Below are positions 9,304-17,296 of a stretch of DNA of 33,701 bases, piece after piece. Both the position numbers and the translations under genes were made by a program. How positions within the stretch are numbered: the first letter of the stretch is position 1; every line of letters begins with the position of its first letter. The stretch comes from Clostridia bacterium (lineage in GTDB: Bacteria > Bacillota > Clostridia > Oscillospirales > Acutalibacteraceae): NCBI GenBank assembly GCA_900766945.1, contig CAAFXD010000021.1, positions 1-33,701 of the forward strand, given 5' to 3'. Under the pieces are notes generated by a model. The model was not told the origin of the DNA, made no database searches, and saw only the letters and a program-made list of their open reading frames with translations.

Positions 9304-10152
9304 TTAAAATTTCAGTTTTCGGAATTTGCCCGGCGAGATTCCCTCGCTTTCCGTGAAAAAGTAAATGAAATTCGACTCGCTGTTAAAGCCGATTTCATAG
9401 GCAATGGCGGCAACGGTCATATCCGTTTTTTGCAGTAAATACTTTGCGCGGTTCAGGCGGGAAATCAAAATGTAGTCATAGGGTGAAAATCCCGTTTGCT
9501 GCTTAAACACCCGCGAAAAGTGCGAGGTGCTCATATGTACGCGGTCCGAAAGGTTTTGCACGCTCAAAGTTTCGTTTAGGTTTTCGGCAATATATTCTTT
9601 AATGTCCTGAATACTGTCCTCATAACTGCCTTCGCCCTTGCTTTTGGTTCGCTGGGGGTTTAACAGCTCCGAAAACAGCTTGTAAATATCCATAGACATT
9701 TGTAGCTCCGTCGGGGGATTTTCGCTTTTTAATCCGTCAAAAATGCGGAACAGCAGTTTTTTCACATGCTCGGTATCCTTGCATTTTATAAGATTGCCGT
9801 CGGTTTTTTCGATTTCTTCAAACAAATCAAAGGAATTCGCGCCCGCAATATGCACCCAAACGGATTGGAAACTGTCGTCGGTATAGTATTCGTGCGGCGC
9901 GTAGCAGTTCAAAATTACCGTGTCGCCTTTGCGGGCGGTGATGGGCTTTGCGTCTTTCACAAAGGTAAATGTGCCGTCCAAAATATGCGTAATTAACAGG
10001 CTGTTGTAGTTTTTTCGCACCAAATGATAGCTTTTTTCACAGAAAAAGTGCCCCGCGCTGATGGGGTAAAAATACAGTTTTTTTGCCGTTTGCGACGGCG
10101 AGGAAAAATAGACCTCGGAAATATCGAGTACCCCTGTTTCGGTCGGTTTCAT
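9304..10152 (-). CDS. AraC-family transcriptional regulator with cupin-like sensor domain
   Basis: A 282-residue regulator. An N-terminal cupin-like ligand domain (around residues 15-120, e.g. LLITHILDGTFTF, ARKGDTVILNCYAPHEYY) is followed by two helix-turn-helix units at the C-terminus (LSVQNLSDRVHMSTSHFSRV and MTVAAIAYEIGFNSESNFIY), ending in the AraC signature SEGISPGKFRKLKF. The ATG at 10152 is preferred over a GTG at 10158 because AAAGGTG lies 8 bases upstream of it. It probably senses a sugar released or imported by this locus and controls the divergent right operon, perhaps the left one too; both points are inference from position. It has its own perfect sigma-A promoter. Confidence 0.93.
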   Translation of the reverse strand: MKPTETGVLDISEVYFSSPSQTAKKLYFYPISAGHFFCEKSYHLVRKNYNSLLITHILDGTFTFVKDAKPITARKGDTVILNCYAPHEYYTDDSFQSVWVHIAGANSFDLFEEIEKTDGNLIKCKDTEHVKKLLFRIFDGLKSENPPTELQMSMDIYKLFSELLNPQRTKSKGEGSYEDSIQDIKEYIAENLNETLSVQNLSDRVHMSTSHFSRVFKQQTGFSPYDYILISRLNRAKYLLQKTDMTVAAIAYEIGFNSESNFIYFFTESEGISPGKFRKLKF

Positions 10153-10197
10153 ACGCACAGCACCTTTATGATAGGATTTCTAAATTTTTAGGTTGAT

Positions 10198-10220
10198 TTT
10201 CGCAAGGAACTTTTGTGAAA
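10198..10220. promoter_or_regulatory. Candidate operator: inverted repeat in divergent intergenic region
   Basis: TTTCGCAA (10198-10205) and TTGTGAAA (10213-10220) form an 8-bp inverted repeat with one mismatch around a 7-base spacer. It covers the predicted transcription start of the regulator gene (about 10216). It lies just upstream of two overlapping plus-strand TATAAT hexamers (10227-10232 and 10233-10238) that lack a good -35 at normal spacing, as expected for an activator-dependent promoter of the fucosidase operon. Binding by the AraC protein or a catabolite regulator is inference. Confidence 0.45.
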
Positions 10221-10222
10221 TG

Positions 10223-10251
10223 ATTATATAATTATAATGATTTATTGTCAA
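10223..10251 (-). promoter_or_regulatory. Perfect sigma-A promoter of the AraC-type regulator
   Basis: On the minus strand TTGACA (10246-10251) and TATAAT (10223-10228) are both exact consensus hexamers separated by exactly 17 bases. The start of transcription would be near 10216, giving a leader of about 60 bases before the ATG at 10152. Confidence 0.88.
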
Positions 10252-10303
10252 GAATATCTCAATTTGCACAACCACGCTGACAGAAAACGAAAGGGGAATA
10301 TAT

Positions 10304-11767
10304 ATGGTTACGGTGGAAAGCTATCTGCAAAAAATTGACGAGGTTATCGAAAAAGGCCCGTTTCAAGATACTTGGGAAAGTCTTTCGGGGTTTCAAGTGC
10401 CCTCGTGGTACCGCGAACAGCGGTTCGGGCTGTTTATTCATTGGGGCGTGTATTCCGTGCCCGCCACCGAATCGGAATGGTACCCGCGGCTGATGTATAA
10501 AAAGGGTACGAAAAGCAATCTGTATCACGGCAAAACCTACGGCATGGATTTTGAATACCGCAACCTGATTGACAAATTCAAGCCCGAAAAATTCAATGCG
10601 GACGAGTGGGTTTCTCTTTTCAAGCAAAGCGGCGCGAAGTACATTATGCCCGTGGGCGAACACCACGACGGCGTGAAAATGTATAAAAGCGAACTCAATC
10701 GCTGGAATATGGCGGATTTGAACGAGCGGGATTATATGGAAGAGCTTCACGAAGCCTGCGACAGGGCGGATATGGGCTTTTTAATCAGCAACCACCGCGC
10801 CGAGCATTTTTGGTTTTTTAACGGGGCAAGAAAGTATTATCCCGAGTCGGAGGTTTCAAAAAATCTCTATCCCGATTTATACGGCCCCGCCTTTATGCCG
10901 AACAGCGGCAATATTGACCGCACCGACGAAGAAATCACCCCCACAAAAGCATATTTGGAGGATTGGCTTACCTCTGCCTGCGAAATGGTGGACAGAAACA
11001 AGCCTTTGGGCGTGTATTTCGATTGGTGGGTATTCAAAAAAGAATTTTGCCCCTATATGAAAAAATTCCTTGCCTATTATTATAACCGCGGCGTCGAGTG
11101 GGGCAAGGAGGTTTGCGTGTTTTACAAATGCGGCTCTGTATTTGACGGCTGTGCGATTTATGATGTAGAGCGCGGGCAGATTGACGGCGTTGCGCGGGAG
11201 TTTTGGCAAAACGACACCGCCATTGCGAAAAACTCTTGGGGATACACCAAAAACAACCAATTCAAAACGGCGGGCGAAATTCTCCGCAATCTGATTGAGG
11301 TGGTTTCCAAAAACGGCTGTTATATGCTCAATGTGGGCCCGAAACCCGACGGCACCATCTGTGACGAGGAAAAGCAAGTCCTTTTAAGAATCGGCAAATG
11401 GCTTTCCGTAAACGGCGAGGCAATTTACGGCTCCAATCCCTTTGAGGTCTGTCCGTTTGAGGGAAAAAAGACCAAAAACGGCGCGTTTCAAGAAAATAAA
11501 AAATTCACCCAAAAGGATTTTTGTTTTACCGCGAAGCCCGGCAAGCTCTATATTTTCCCCATGGGCGAAAAACTGCCGCAAACGCTCAAAATCAAATCCA
11601 TGCGTTTTGCGGCGGAGCACGGTATTCGGTATGATATTCAGCGCGTACATATTTTGGGCGAAAAGCAAGACTTAACCTTCCGGCAAAACAGCAAATACCT
11701 GCAAATAACGCTTCCCGAAAAGCGGGAAAACGATTTGCCGATTTGCATTTGTGTCGATGTACTGTAA
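10304..11767 (+). CDS. GH29 alpha-L-fucosidase, first gene of right operon
   Basis: A 487-residue GH29 enzyme with SWYREQRFGLFIHWGVYSVP (34-53), VGEHHDGVKMY (117-127), SNHRAEHFWFFNG (162-174) and GVYFDWWV (236-243), nucleophile D240. A C-terminal beta-sandwich lies from about residue 390. The RBS AAGGGG is 7 bases from the ATG. It is closely paralogous to the fucosidase at 20842-22320: both begin with a YLQKIDE segment and share LAYYYNR..EWGKEVCV.YK and SKNGC..LN.GPK.DG.ICDEEK, so a duplication within the locus is likely. No signal peptide. As first gene behind the regulator it is the gene most directly exposed to induction. Confidence 0.92.
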   Translation: MVTVESYLQKIDEVIEKGPFQDTWESLSGFQVPSWYREQRFGLFIHWGVYSVPATESEWYPRLMYKKGTKSNLYHGKTYGMDFEYRNLIDKFKPEKFNADEWVSLFKQSGAKYIMPVGEHHDGVKMYKSELNRWNMADLNERDYMEELHEACDRADMGFLISNHRAEHFWFFNGARKYYPESEVSKNLYPDLYGPAFMPNSGNIDRTDEEITPTKAYLEDWLTSACEMVDRNKPLGVYFDWWVFKKEFCPYMKKFLAYYYNRGVEWGKEVCVFYKCGSVFDGCAIYDVERGQIDGVAREFWQNDTAIAKNSWGYTKNNQFKTAGEILRNLIEVVSKNGCYMLNVGPKPDGTICDEEKQVLLRIGKWLSVNGEAIYGSNPFEVCPFEGKKTKNGAFQENKKFTQKDFCFTAKPGKLYIFPMGEKLPQTLKIKSMRFAAEHGIRYDIQRVHILGEKQDLTFRQNSKYLQITLPEKRENDLPICICVDVL

Positions 11768-11781
11768 AAAGGAGAACGCGT

Positions 11782-13986
11782 ATGCAAAACGGAATTTATA
11801 TCAAAGACAATGTCTTTCATTTGAATACAAAAAATACCTCTTACATCTTTGCCGTCACCGCGCACGGCGATTTACAGCATTTGTATTACGGCAAACATAT
11901 TGCGCCGCAAACGGATTACAGCGCGTTTTTTGAACAGCGGTCCATGTTGCTTGTATCGGCGCTTTATCCCGAAAACGACATTGCCTACGGCATAGACGCG
12001 ATGCAGTTTGAGTATTCCGCTCTTGGCAACGGGGATTTGCGCGAAAACGGTTGTACCGTCAACTGCGACAACGCCCTTTGCGGCTTTTCCTATGTGGGAT
12101 ATACCGTGTTGCAAGCCGCGCCGAAGCGCCCCGATTTTGCACAGGCGCACAGCGGTGACGGCTGTTTGTGCGTTACTTTGCAGGATAAACAGTCCGAAAC
12201 CGAACTGCGGCTTTACTATCAGATATTTGAAAATTGCGATGTGATTACGCGCTACGCCGAGGTGAGGGCGGCAAAACAGGCGGTCACCGTCAAAAACCTT
12301 TCGAGTATGCAACTCGATTTGCCGCAGGGCGATTATAAATGCATCACCTTTGACGGCGCGTGGTCGAGGGAACGCTTTAAGCACGAACAGACGCTTTCAG
12401 CGGGCAAAATCATTTGTGACTCCAAAAGCGGTGCGTCGGGCGCGTGGCACAATCCGTTTGTGATGGTAACCGAGCAAAAAGCGGACAATGTTTCAGGCGA
12501 AAGTTATGGCTTTAATCTCATTTACAGCGGCAATCACCGCGAGGTGTTCGAGGTTTCGCCTTACGGCGGCGTAAGGGTGTTGAACGGCATTTCGCCCGTG
12601 GGATTTCAATTTGACTTGCAGGAGAATGAAGCCTTTTTCACCCCCGAAAGCGTGCTGACCTATTCCGAAAACGGCTATAACGGCGTTTCCGAAAATATGC
12701 ACGGATTTGTAAAAAATCATATCCTGCCGAAAGCGTGGGCGTTTACGCCGAAGCCTGTTTTGCTCAACAGTTGGGAGAGCGTGTATTTTGATGTTTCCGA
12801 AGAAAAACTGTGCGCGCTGGCTGACTGTGCCGCCGAAATCGGTGCGGAACTGCTCGTCATTGACGACGGCTGGTTCGGCGAGCGTAATGACGATACTTCT
12901 TCCTTGGGCGATTGGCAGGAAAACCACGCAAAATTCCCGAACGGGGTGAAAGCCGTGGCGGAATATGTGCACAAAAAGGGCTTGAAACTCGGTATTTGGG
13001 TGGAGCCCGAAATGATTAGCCGAAAAAGCCGCCTTTTTGAAGTACACCCCGATTGGGCACTGGGCACAGAACAGGGGAGAGGCGTTTTGGGGCGCAGTCA
13101 GTATGTGCTCGATTTGTCGCGCACCGATGTGCAGGACTTTTTAATTGAAACACTCAGTGCGGTCATTACAACAAGCGGCGCGGATTATGTAAAATGGGAT
13201 TTTAACCGTATGTTTTCCGATTTTTCATCTGCGGTCAATCCGCTTTATACGGTACAGCATCGTTATGTGTGCGGGCTTTACCGTGTGCTTTCTGAAATCA
13301 CCGCGCGTTATCCGAATGTATTGTTTGAACTGTGCGCCAGCGGCGGCGCAAGGTTTGACCTCGGCATGCTTTGCTTTATGCCCGTTGGCTGGACTTCGGA
13401 CAATACCGATGCTTTCTCCCGCACGCTTATCCAAGAGGGCACAAGCTACGGCTACCCGGTAAGCGTGATGTGCAATCACATTGCCGCTGTGCCCAATCAC
13501 CAAACCAAACGCACAAGCGCTTTGGAAACGCGCTATGCGGTTGCCTCCTTCGGTGTGTTGGGGTTGCAGTACGATTTAACCAAACTGCCACAGACGGAAT
13601 TAGAAGCCTTGAAAGCCTATATCGCCGCGTACAAGGAAATGTGCTCGGATATTGTGAACGGTACTTTTTATCGGCTGACCGACGGCTTTTCGGGTAATTT
13701 TGCCGCTTGGCAACTTGTCAGCACCGACCGCAAAACCGCCTATGTTTTGCTGTTCCAAAAACTCGTTTTTCCCGTTACGCAACTGCCGAAACTCAAACTT
13801 TTGGGGCTTTCACCCGACAAGGTGTATGGTGTGGATAAAACCGGCGTAAAAACAAGCGGCGAGGTACTCATGCGGCACGGACTTCTGCTTTTACAGAATT
13901 ACCAAGGCAACGAACAAAGCGAAAACGGGCATAGCCTTACCGATTTTTCGGCTGTGGTTTATAAATTAGAACAGGTGGGAGATTGA
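11782..13986 (+). CDS. GH36 alpha-galactosidase, classical ~730-residue type
   Basis: A 734-residue GH36 enzyme of the MelA/RafA/AgaA architecture: N-terminal beta-supersandwich (about 1-320), catalytic barrel (about 325-640) and C-terminal beta domain. Motifs are LLVIDDGWFGERNDD (357-371), LGIWVEPEM (403-411), YVKWDFNR (469-476) with nucleophile D473, CASGGARFD (518-526) and GWTSDNTDA (536-544) with acid/base D540. The ATG at 11782 has AAAAAGGAG upstream and is preferred to an in-frame start at 11743 inside the preceding gene. It removes terminal alpha-galactose, for example from blood-group-B-type or alpha-Gal epitopes, or plant raffinose sugars; the context favours host glycans. Cytoplasmic. 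The stop lies 2 bases before the next gene. Confidence 0.95.
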   Translation: MQNGIYIKDNVFHLNTKNTSYIFAVTAHGDLQHLYYGKHIAPQTDYSAFFEQRSMLLVSALYPENDIAYGIDAMQFEYSALGNGDLRENGCTVNCDNALCGFSYVGYTVLQAAPKRPDFAQAHSGDGCLCVTLQDKQSETELRLYYQIFENCDVITRYAEVRAAKQAVTVKNLSSMQLDLPQGDYKCITFDGAWSRERFKHEQTLSAGKIICDSKSGASGAWHNPFVMVTEQKADNVSGESYGFNLIYSGNHREVFEVSPYGGVRVLNGISPVGFQFDLQENEAFFTPESVLTYSENGYNGVSENMHGFVKNHILPKAWAFTPKPVLLNSWESVYFDVSEEKLCALADCAAEIGAELLVIDDGWFGERNDDTSSLGDWQENHAKFPNGVKAVAEYVHKKGLKLGIWVEPEMISRKSRLFEVHPDWALGTEQGRGVLGRSQYVLDLSRTDVQDFLIETLSAVITTSGADYVKWDFNRMFSDFSSAVNPLYTVQHRYVCGLYRVLSEITARYPNVLFELCASGGARFDLGMLCFMPVGWTSDNTDAFSRTLIQEGTSYGYPVSVMCNHIAAVPNHQTKRTSALETRYAVASFGVLGLQYDLTKLPQTELEALKAYIAAYKEMCSDIVNGTFYRLTDGFSGNFAAWQLVSTDRKTAYVLLFQKLVFPVTQLPKLKLLGLSPDKVYGVDKTGVKTSGEVLMRHGLLLLQNYQGNEQSENGHSLTDFSAVVYKLEQVGD

Positions 13987-13988
13987 AA

Positions 13989-15044
13989 ATGAAAGCATTT
14001 TTCAAAAAGAAATCGGTGAAAATTATTTTCAGCATTTTTCTTGCATTGTGTGTGATTGTAGTTGCGTGCAACGGCTATTTTGCCGCGGTCGCACTCAAAG
14101 AGCAAAAAGGCGTTGCCGTGTGCGATACATGGAGCGCAGAGGATACATACACGCCCGATTATGCGCAAACTTTGGAAATCGGCGATAAGGACGCCAAAAT
14201 TCTTTGCCTGACCGACATACATATCCGCAATCACGGTACATTTGCGGCTTTCCTTGGTATTAACTTCATTTTGGACGGTATGAGCGAAATTCAGCTCAAA
14301 CAACTAATACAAGAAGTGAATCCCGATTTAATTATTGTCGGCGGCGATACCGTGCTGACCGCTTGGAATGACATCAGCACGCAAAAATTCTGTGATTTTA
14401 TGGAACAATTCGGTATCCCTTGGGCACCGATTTTCGGTAATCACGATTATGAGGGCAGAGCCGATAAATCCAAACTCTGCGAAATCTACGAAAATGCCGA
14501 AAATTGCCTGTTTCAATGCGGACCGGACGGCATGAACGGTATGGGGAACTATATTGTCAACTTAACAAGAAGTGACGAAGTTGTATATTCTCTCTTTATG
14601 CTTGACGACGGGCAGTACAGAATTACCGACGGCGAGATTTCCGACGGCGGCGTGAACGAAAATCAGATTGCATGGTACAAATGGGCTGTGAACGGTATAA
14701 ATGAAACAAGCGGTAAGGCTGTTCCCAATATGGCGTTTATGCATGTGCCCGTGCCTGAATACAAAGAACGGACAGGCGATTTTGAAATAGGGTTAAGGCA
14801 GGAGGACAGTTGTACCGCACGCGATAACGACGGCTTTTTTGAAGCGTTCAAGGCGAACGGCGGCACGCATGTGTTTGCAGGGCATGACCACAACAACAAT
14901 TTCGTTGCCGATTACGAGGGTGTCAAACTCTGCTATATGACCAAAAGTTCCTACAACTGCTATTTTTCAGGGAAAACGCTCGGCGGCACGGTTTTGACTA
15001 TCGACAAGAACAATAGCGTAAATATTGAAATACAGTCATTTTAA
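13989..15044 (+). CDS. Membrane-anchored or secreted metallophosphoesterase
   Basis: A 351-residue calcineurin-like phosphoesterase. The ATG at 13989 is preferred over a TTG two codons earlier; GGTGGGAG precedes it. Residues 10-34 form a hydrophobic segment after a lysine-rich N-terminus (signal peptide or anchor). Metal-binding motifs are TDIH (75-78), GGD (118-120), FGNHDYE (149-155), MHVPVPEY (251-258) and AGHDHNN (297-303). It strongly resembles the truncated copy at the left edge and the copy at 24378-25427. The family hydrolyses phosphomono- or diesters. Three copies interleaved with glycosidase genes suggest phosphate removal from imported or surface glycans, but the substrate is unknown. 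Confidence 0.88.
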   Translation: MKAFFKKKSVKIIFSIFLALCVIVVACNGYFAAVALKEQKGVAVCDTWSAEDTYTPDYAQTLEIGDKDAKILCLTDIHIRNHGTFAAFLGINFILDGMSEIQLKQLIQEVNPDLIIVGGDTVLTAWNDISTQKFCDFMEQFGIPWAPIFGNHDYEGRADKSKLCEIYENAENCLFQCGPDGMNGMGNYIVNLTRSDEVVYSLFMLDDGQYRITDGEISDGGVNENQIAWYKWAVNGINETSGKAVPNMAFMHVPVPEYKERTGDFEIGLRQEDSCTARDNDGFFEAFKANGGTHVFAGHDHNNNFVADYEGVKLCYMTKSSYNCYFSGKTLGGTVLTIDKNNSVNIEIQSF

Positions 15045-15062
15045 AGATTTGAGGAACAAGAT

Positions 15063-16268
15063 TTGAAAACAAACGCTACATATTTTGTAAATGATGAAAA
15101 AGAACCGCTCAGGTACGGTGAAATAAATCTTATCAATCCGCCCCGCCAAAGATTGCGCGGCGAAGTAAAAAAAGAGGGTATAGAAGCCGTGCCTGTGTTC
15201 TGCGGCTTTTGCGGTACGGATTACGAACTGATGAAAATGGGGGCGCGCGGCGCGTTAAATCCCAAATTCCCGCAGGGCGAAAAACGGCTTATCAACGGGC
15301 ACGAGGGTGTTGTTTGGGTACCGGAAGAAAACCGCTTTGCGATTGTGCTAATCCGCGGCGGTGACAGTTACGACCCCACGCGGTTTACAGAGGACGAAAC
15401 CTATTTTGAATACGGTTGTGACGGTGCGGACGGCATTTTCTGCGACAAGGGGTATTTTAACCCCGATATGCTTCTGCACCTGCCGAAAAAATACGCGGGG
15501 CTCCGAAAACTTCCGCTTTCCCTTGCGAAAAAGCTGGTGTTTTCCGACCCGTACGCCTGCGCGGTATTCCAGCACGAAAGAATGTGCGACATCGGCGAGG
15601 CGCAGAATTTCCGTGTTGAACTTGCCAAAGAAAAATGCGATGCGCAAACCGCCCGCAAAAAGGGTGTTGAAAGCACATTCGAGCGCGTTGTCATTTTCGG
15701 CCTTGGCACAACGGGACTTTTCATCGGCGACCAAATCCGCCGAAATCACCCGCAAGCGAATATTTTATTCGTGGCAAGAAGTGATGAAAATAGCAAAAAA
15801 GCACAGTTTGTAAAAACGGAACTCAAATGTGATTATCTTTCCGTTAACGGACTTTCAGAAAGCGAAACCGCCGCCGCAATCAAGCAGAAAATCGGCGGTA
15901 CGGCAACGGTGTTTGTGGGTACAAGCGGCACGGAAACCGAGCACCGCATAGCCTTTGCGCAAGGCGTGCTTGGCTGTAACGGGATTTACAACAGTTTTTC
16001 CTTAGGACCGAAAGTGACTTTTGACACCATGCCCTTTGGCTTTAAAAATCAGGTGATTTTAGCGTCTATCAACTTTACGCAAAAGCATATGGAAACGGCA
16101 ATCGAACTGCTTTGCGAAAGCAAATTTGACCGCCTTGTAGAACTCATAGATAAGGACGAATTTACAAAAAACCCCATAGGCGCATACGAAAATAAAATCT
16201 ATTGTAAAGGTGCGCCGTTAAAAACGGCGGTTATTTGGAACAGCGATTATATTAATACGGAGGCATAA
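15063..16268 (+). CDS. Glucose-dehydrogenase-like MDR oxidoreductase; candidate L-galactose/L-fucose 1-dehydrogenase
   Basis: A 401-residue medium-chain dehydrogenase with a TTG start placed 8 bases after GAGG. N-terminal catalytic-zinc motifs are FCGFCGTDYE (46-55) and NGHEGVV (78-84), ligands C50, H80 and E81. A Rossmann fold begins near residue 200 (VVIFGLGTTGLFIGDQI). The layout recalls the archaeal-type glucose dehydrogenase branch, but the four-cysteine structural zinc site expected between about residues 95 and 140 is absent; the region reads RGGDSYDPTRF and later GCDGADGIFCDKG. Context (lactonase, LgoD-like, UxaB- and UxaA-like genes downstream) suggests NAD(P)-dependent oxidation of the aldose at C1 to a lactone. 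The sugar could be L-galactose or L-fucose; this is inference. Confidence 0.65.
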   Translation: MKTNATYFVNDEKEPLRYGEINLINPPRQRLRGEVKKEGIEAVPVFCGFCGTDYELMKMGARGALNPKFPQGEKRLINGHEGVVWVPEENRFAIVLIRGGDSYDPTRFTEDETYFEYGCDGADGIFCDKGYFNPDMLLHLPKKYAGLRKLPLSLAKKLVFSDPYACAVFQHERMCDIGEAQNFRVELAKEKCDAQTARKKGVESTFERVVIFGLGTTGLFIGDQIRRNHPQANILFVARSDENSKKAQFVKTELKCDYLSVNGLSESETAAAIKQKIGGTATVFVGTSGTETEHRIAFAQGVLGCNGIYNSFSLGPKVTFDTMPFGFKNQVILASINFTQKHMETAIELLCESKFDRLVELIDKDEFTKNPIGAYENKIYCKGAPLKTAVIWNSDYINTEA

Positions 16269-16274
16269 GCAAAA

Positions 16275-17294
16275 ATGAAAGCCATTCAGATTACAAAACC
16301 CGGTGAAATTAAAATCGTTGAAAAGGATATGCCGAAAGTGCAAAAGGGCGAGGCGCTGTTAAAGGTGCTTTATTGCGGCATTTGCGGTGCAGATGTGGCG
16401 TCCTATACAGGCAATCAGCCCTTTACCACATACCCCAGAATCCCCGGGCACGAATTTTCCGCACAGATTGTGGAAATACCCGAAAACAGCAAAGGACTGA
16501 AAGCAGGCGATATCGTCACCTGTAACCCCTATTTTAACTGCGGCGCGTGTTACGCCTGTAAGCGCGGGATTGTGAACGCCTGCCACGATAATCAGACTAT
16601 GGGCGTGCAGCGTGACGGCAGTTTTCAGGAGTATATCACCATGCCCGTTGAAAGAATTATAGACGGTAAAGGCTTAACCGCAAAAGAACTTGCCCTGATT
16701 GAGCCTTTTTCCATCAGTTGCCATGCTCTGTCCCGTGCAGAAGTGAAATCGGGCGACAATCTGCTTGTAATGGGCGCAGGACCTATCGGACTTTTTGCGT
16801 TGATGAAAGCAAAGGCCATGGGCGCACGGGTGCTTATCGCTGATATGCTCGAAAGCCGTTTAAATCTTGCAAAGGAATACGGCGCGGACTGCACGGTGCA
16901 TGTGAAAGCAACGGATTTGCATACCGCTTGTGATGATTTTACAAACGGCAACGGGTTTGATGTTTGCGTTGAAGCCTGCGGAGCACCTGAAACATTTTTG
17001 AATTGTATTAACGAATCGGCGCACGGCGCAAATATTATTTTAATCGGCAACGGTAAGCGTGAAACTACCTTTGTCCATTCCGTTATTCTCAAAAAAGAAC
17101 TGAACATTTTCGGCAGCCGCAATGCCTTTACAAAAGACTTTGAAGAACTGATTGATTTGGTTGCAAGCAAAAAGGCTGATGTATTGAAGATGGTCAGCGG
17201 CGTATACCACAAAGAAAATGCGAAAGACGCTTTTGAGGCGCTTTCTCATAACGACGGCACACTTGCGAAACTTTTAATTGAATTCGGGGAATAA
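16275..17294 (+). CDS. Zinc-dependent MDR dehydrogenase, LgoD-like (candidate L-galactonate/L-fuconate 5-dehydrogenase)
   Basis: A 339-residue zinc alcohol dehydrogenase, nearly the same length as E. coli LgoD (340). Catalytic zinc ligands are C37 (YCGICGAD), H59 and E60 (PGHEF). A full structural zinc set is present at C89, C92, C95 and C103. The nucleotide-binding GAGPIG lies at 167-172. Sorbitol, threonine and galactitol-phosphate dehydrogenases share this architecture, so the family alone does not give the substrate. The direct link to a UxaB-like gene (2-base gap), a UxaA-like gene and a lactonase makes L-galactonate to D-tagaturonate oxidation the best contextual assignment, with 6-deoxy-L-galactonate (L-fuconate) as the alternative. 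Confidence 0.7.
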   Translation: MKAIQITKPGEIKIVEKDMPKVQKGEALLKVLYCGICGADVASYTGNQPFTTYPRIPGHEFSAQIVEIPENSKGLKAGDIVTCNPYFNCGACYACKRGIVNACHDNQTMGVQRDGSFQEYITMPVERIIDGKGLTAKELALIEPFSISCHALSRAEVKSGDNLLVMGAGPIGLFALMKAKAMGARVLIADMLESRLNLAKEYGADCTVHVKATDLHTACDDFTNGNGFDVCVEACGAPETFLNCINESAHGANIILIGNGKRETTFVHSVILKKELNIFGSRNAFTKDFEELIDLVASKKADVLKMVSGVYHKENAKDAFEALSHNDGTLAKLLIEFGE

Positions 17295-17296
17295 AA

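Noticed and set aside
11743..11781. Earlier start for the classical GH36 gene inside the preceding fucosidase
   Set aside because: There is no ribosome site and the extra 13 residues are unlike the family, whereas the ATG at 11782 has a strong AAAAAGGAG.
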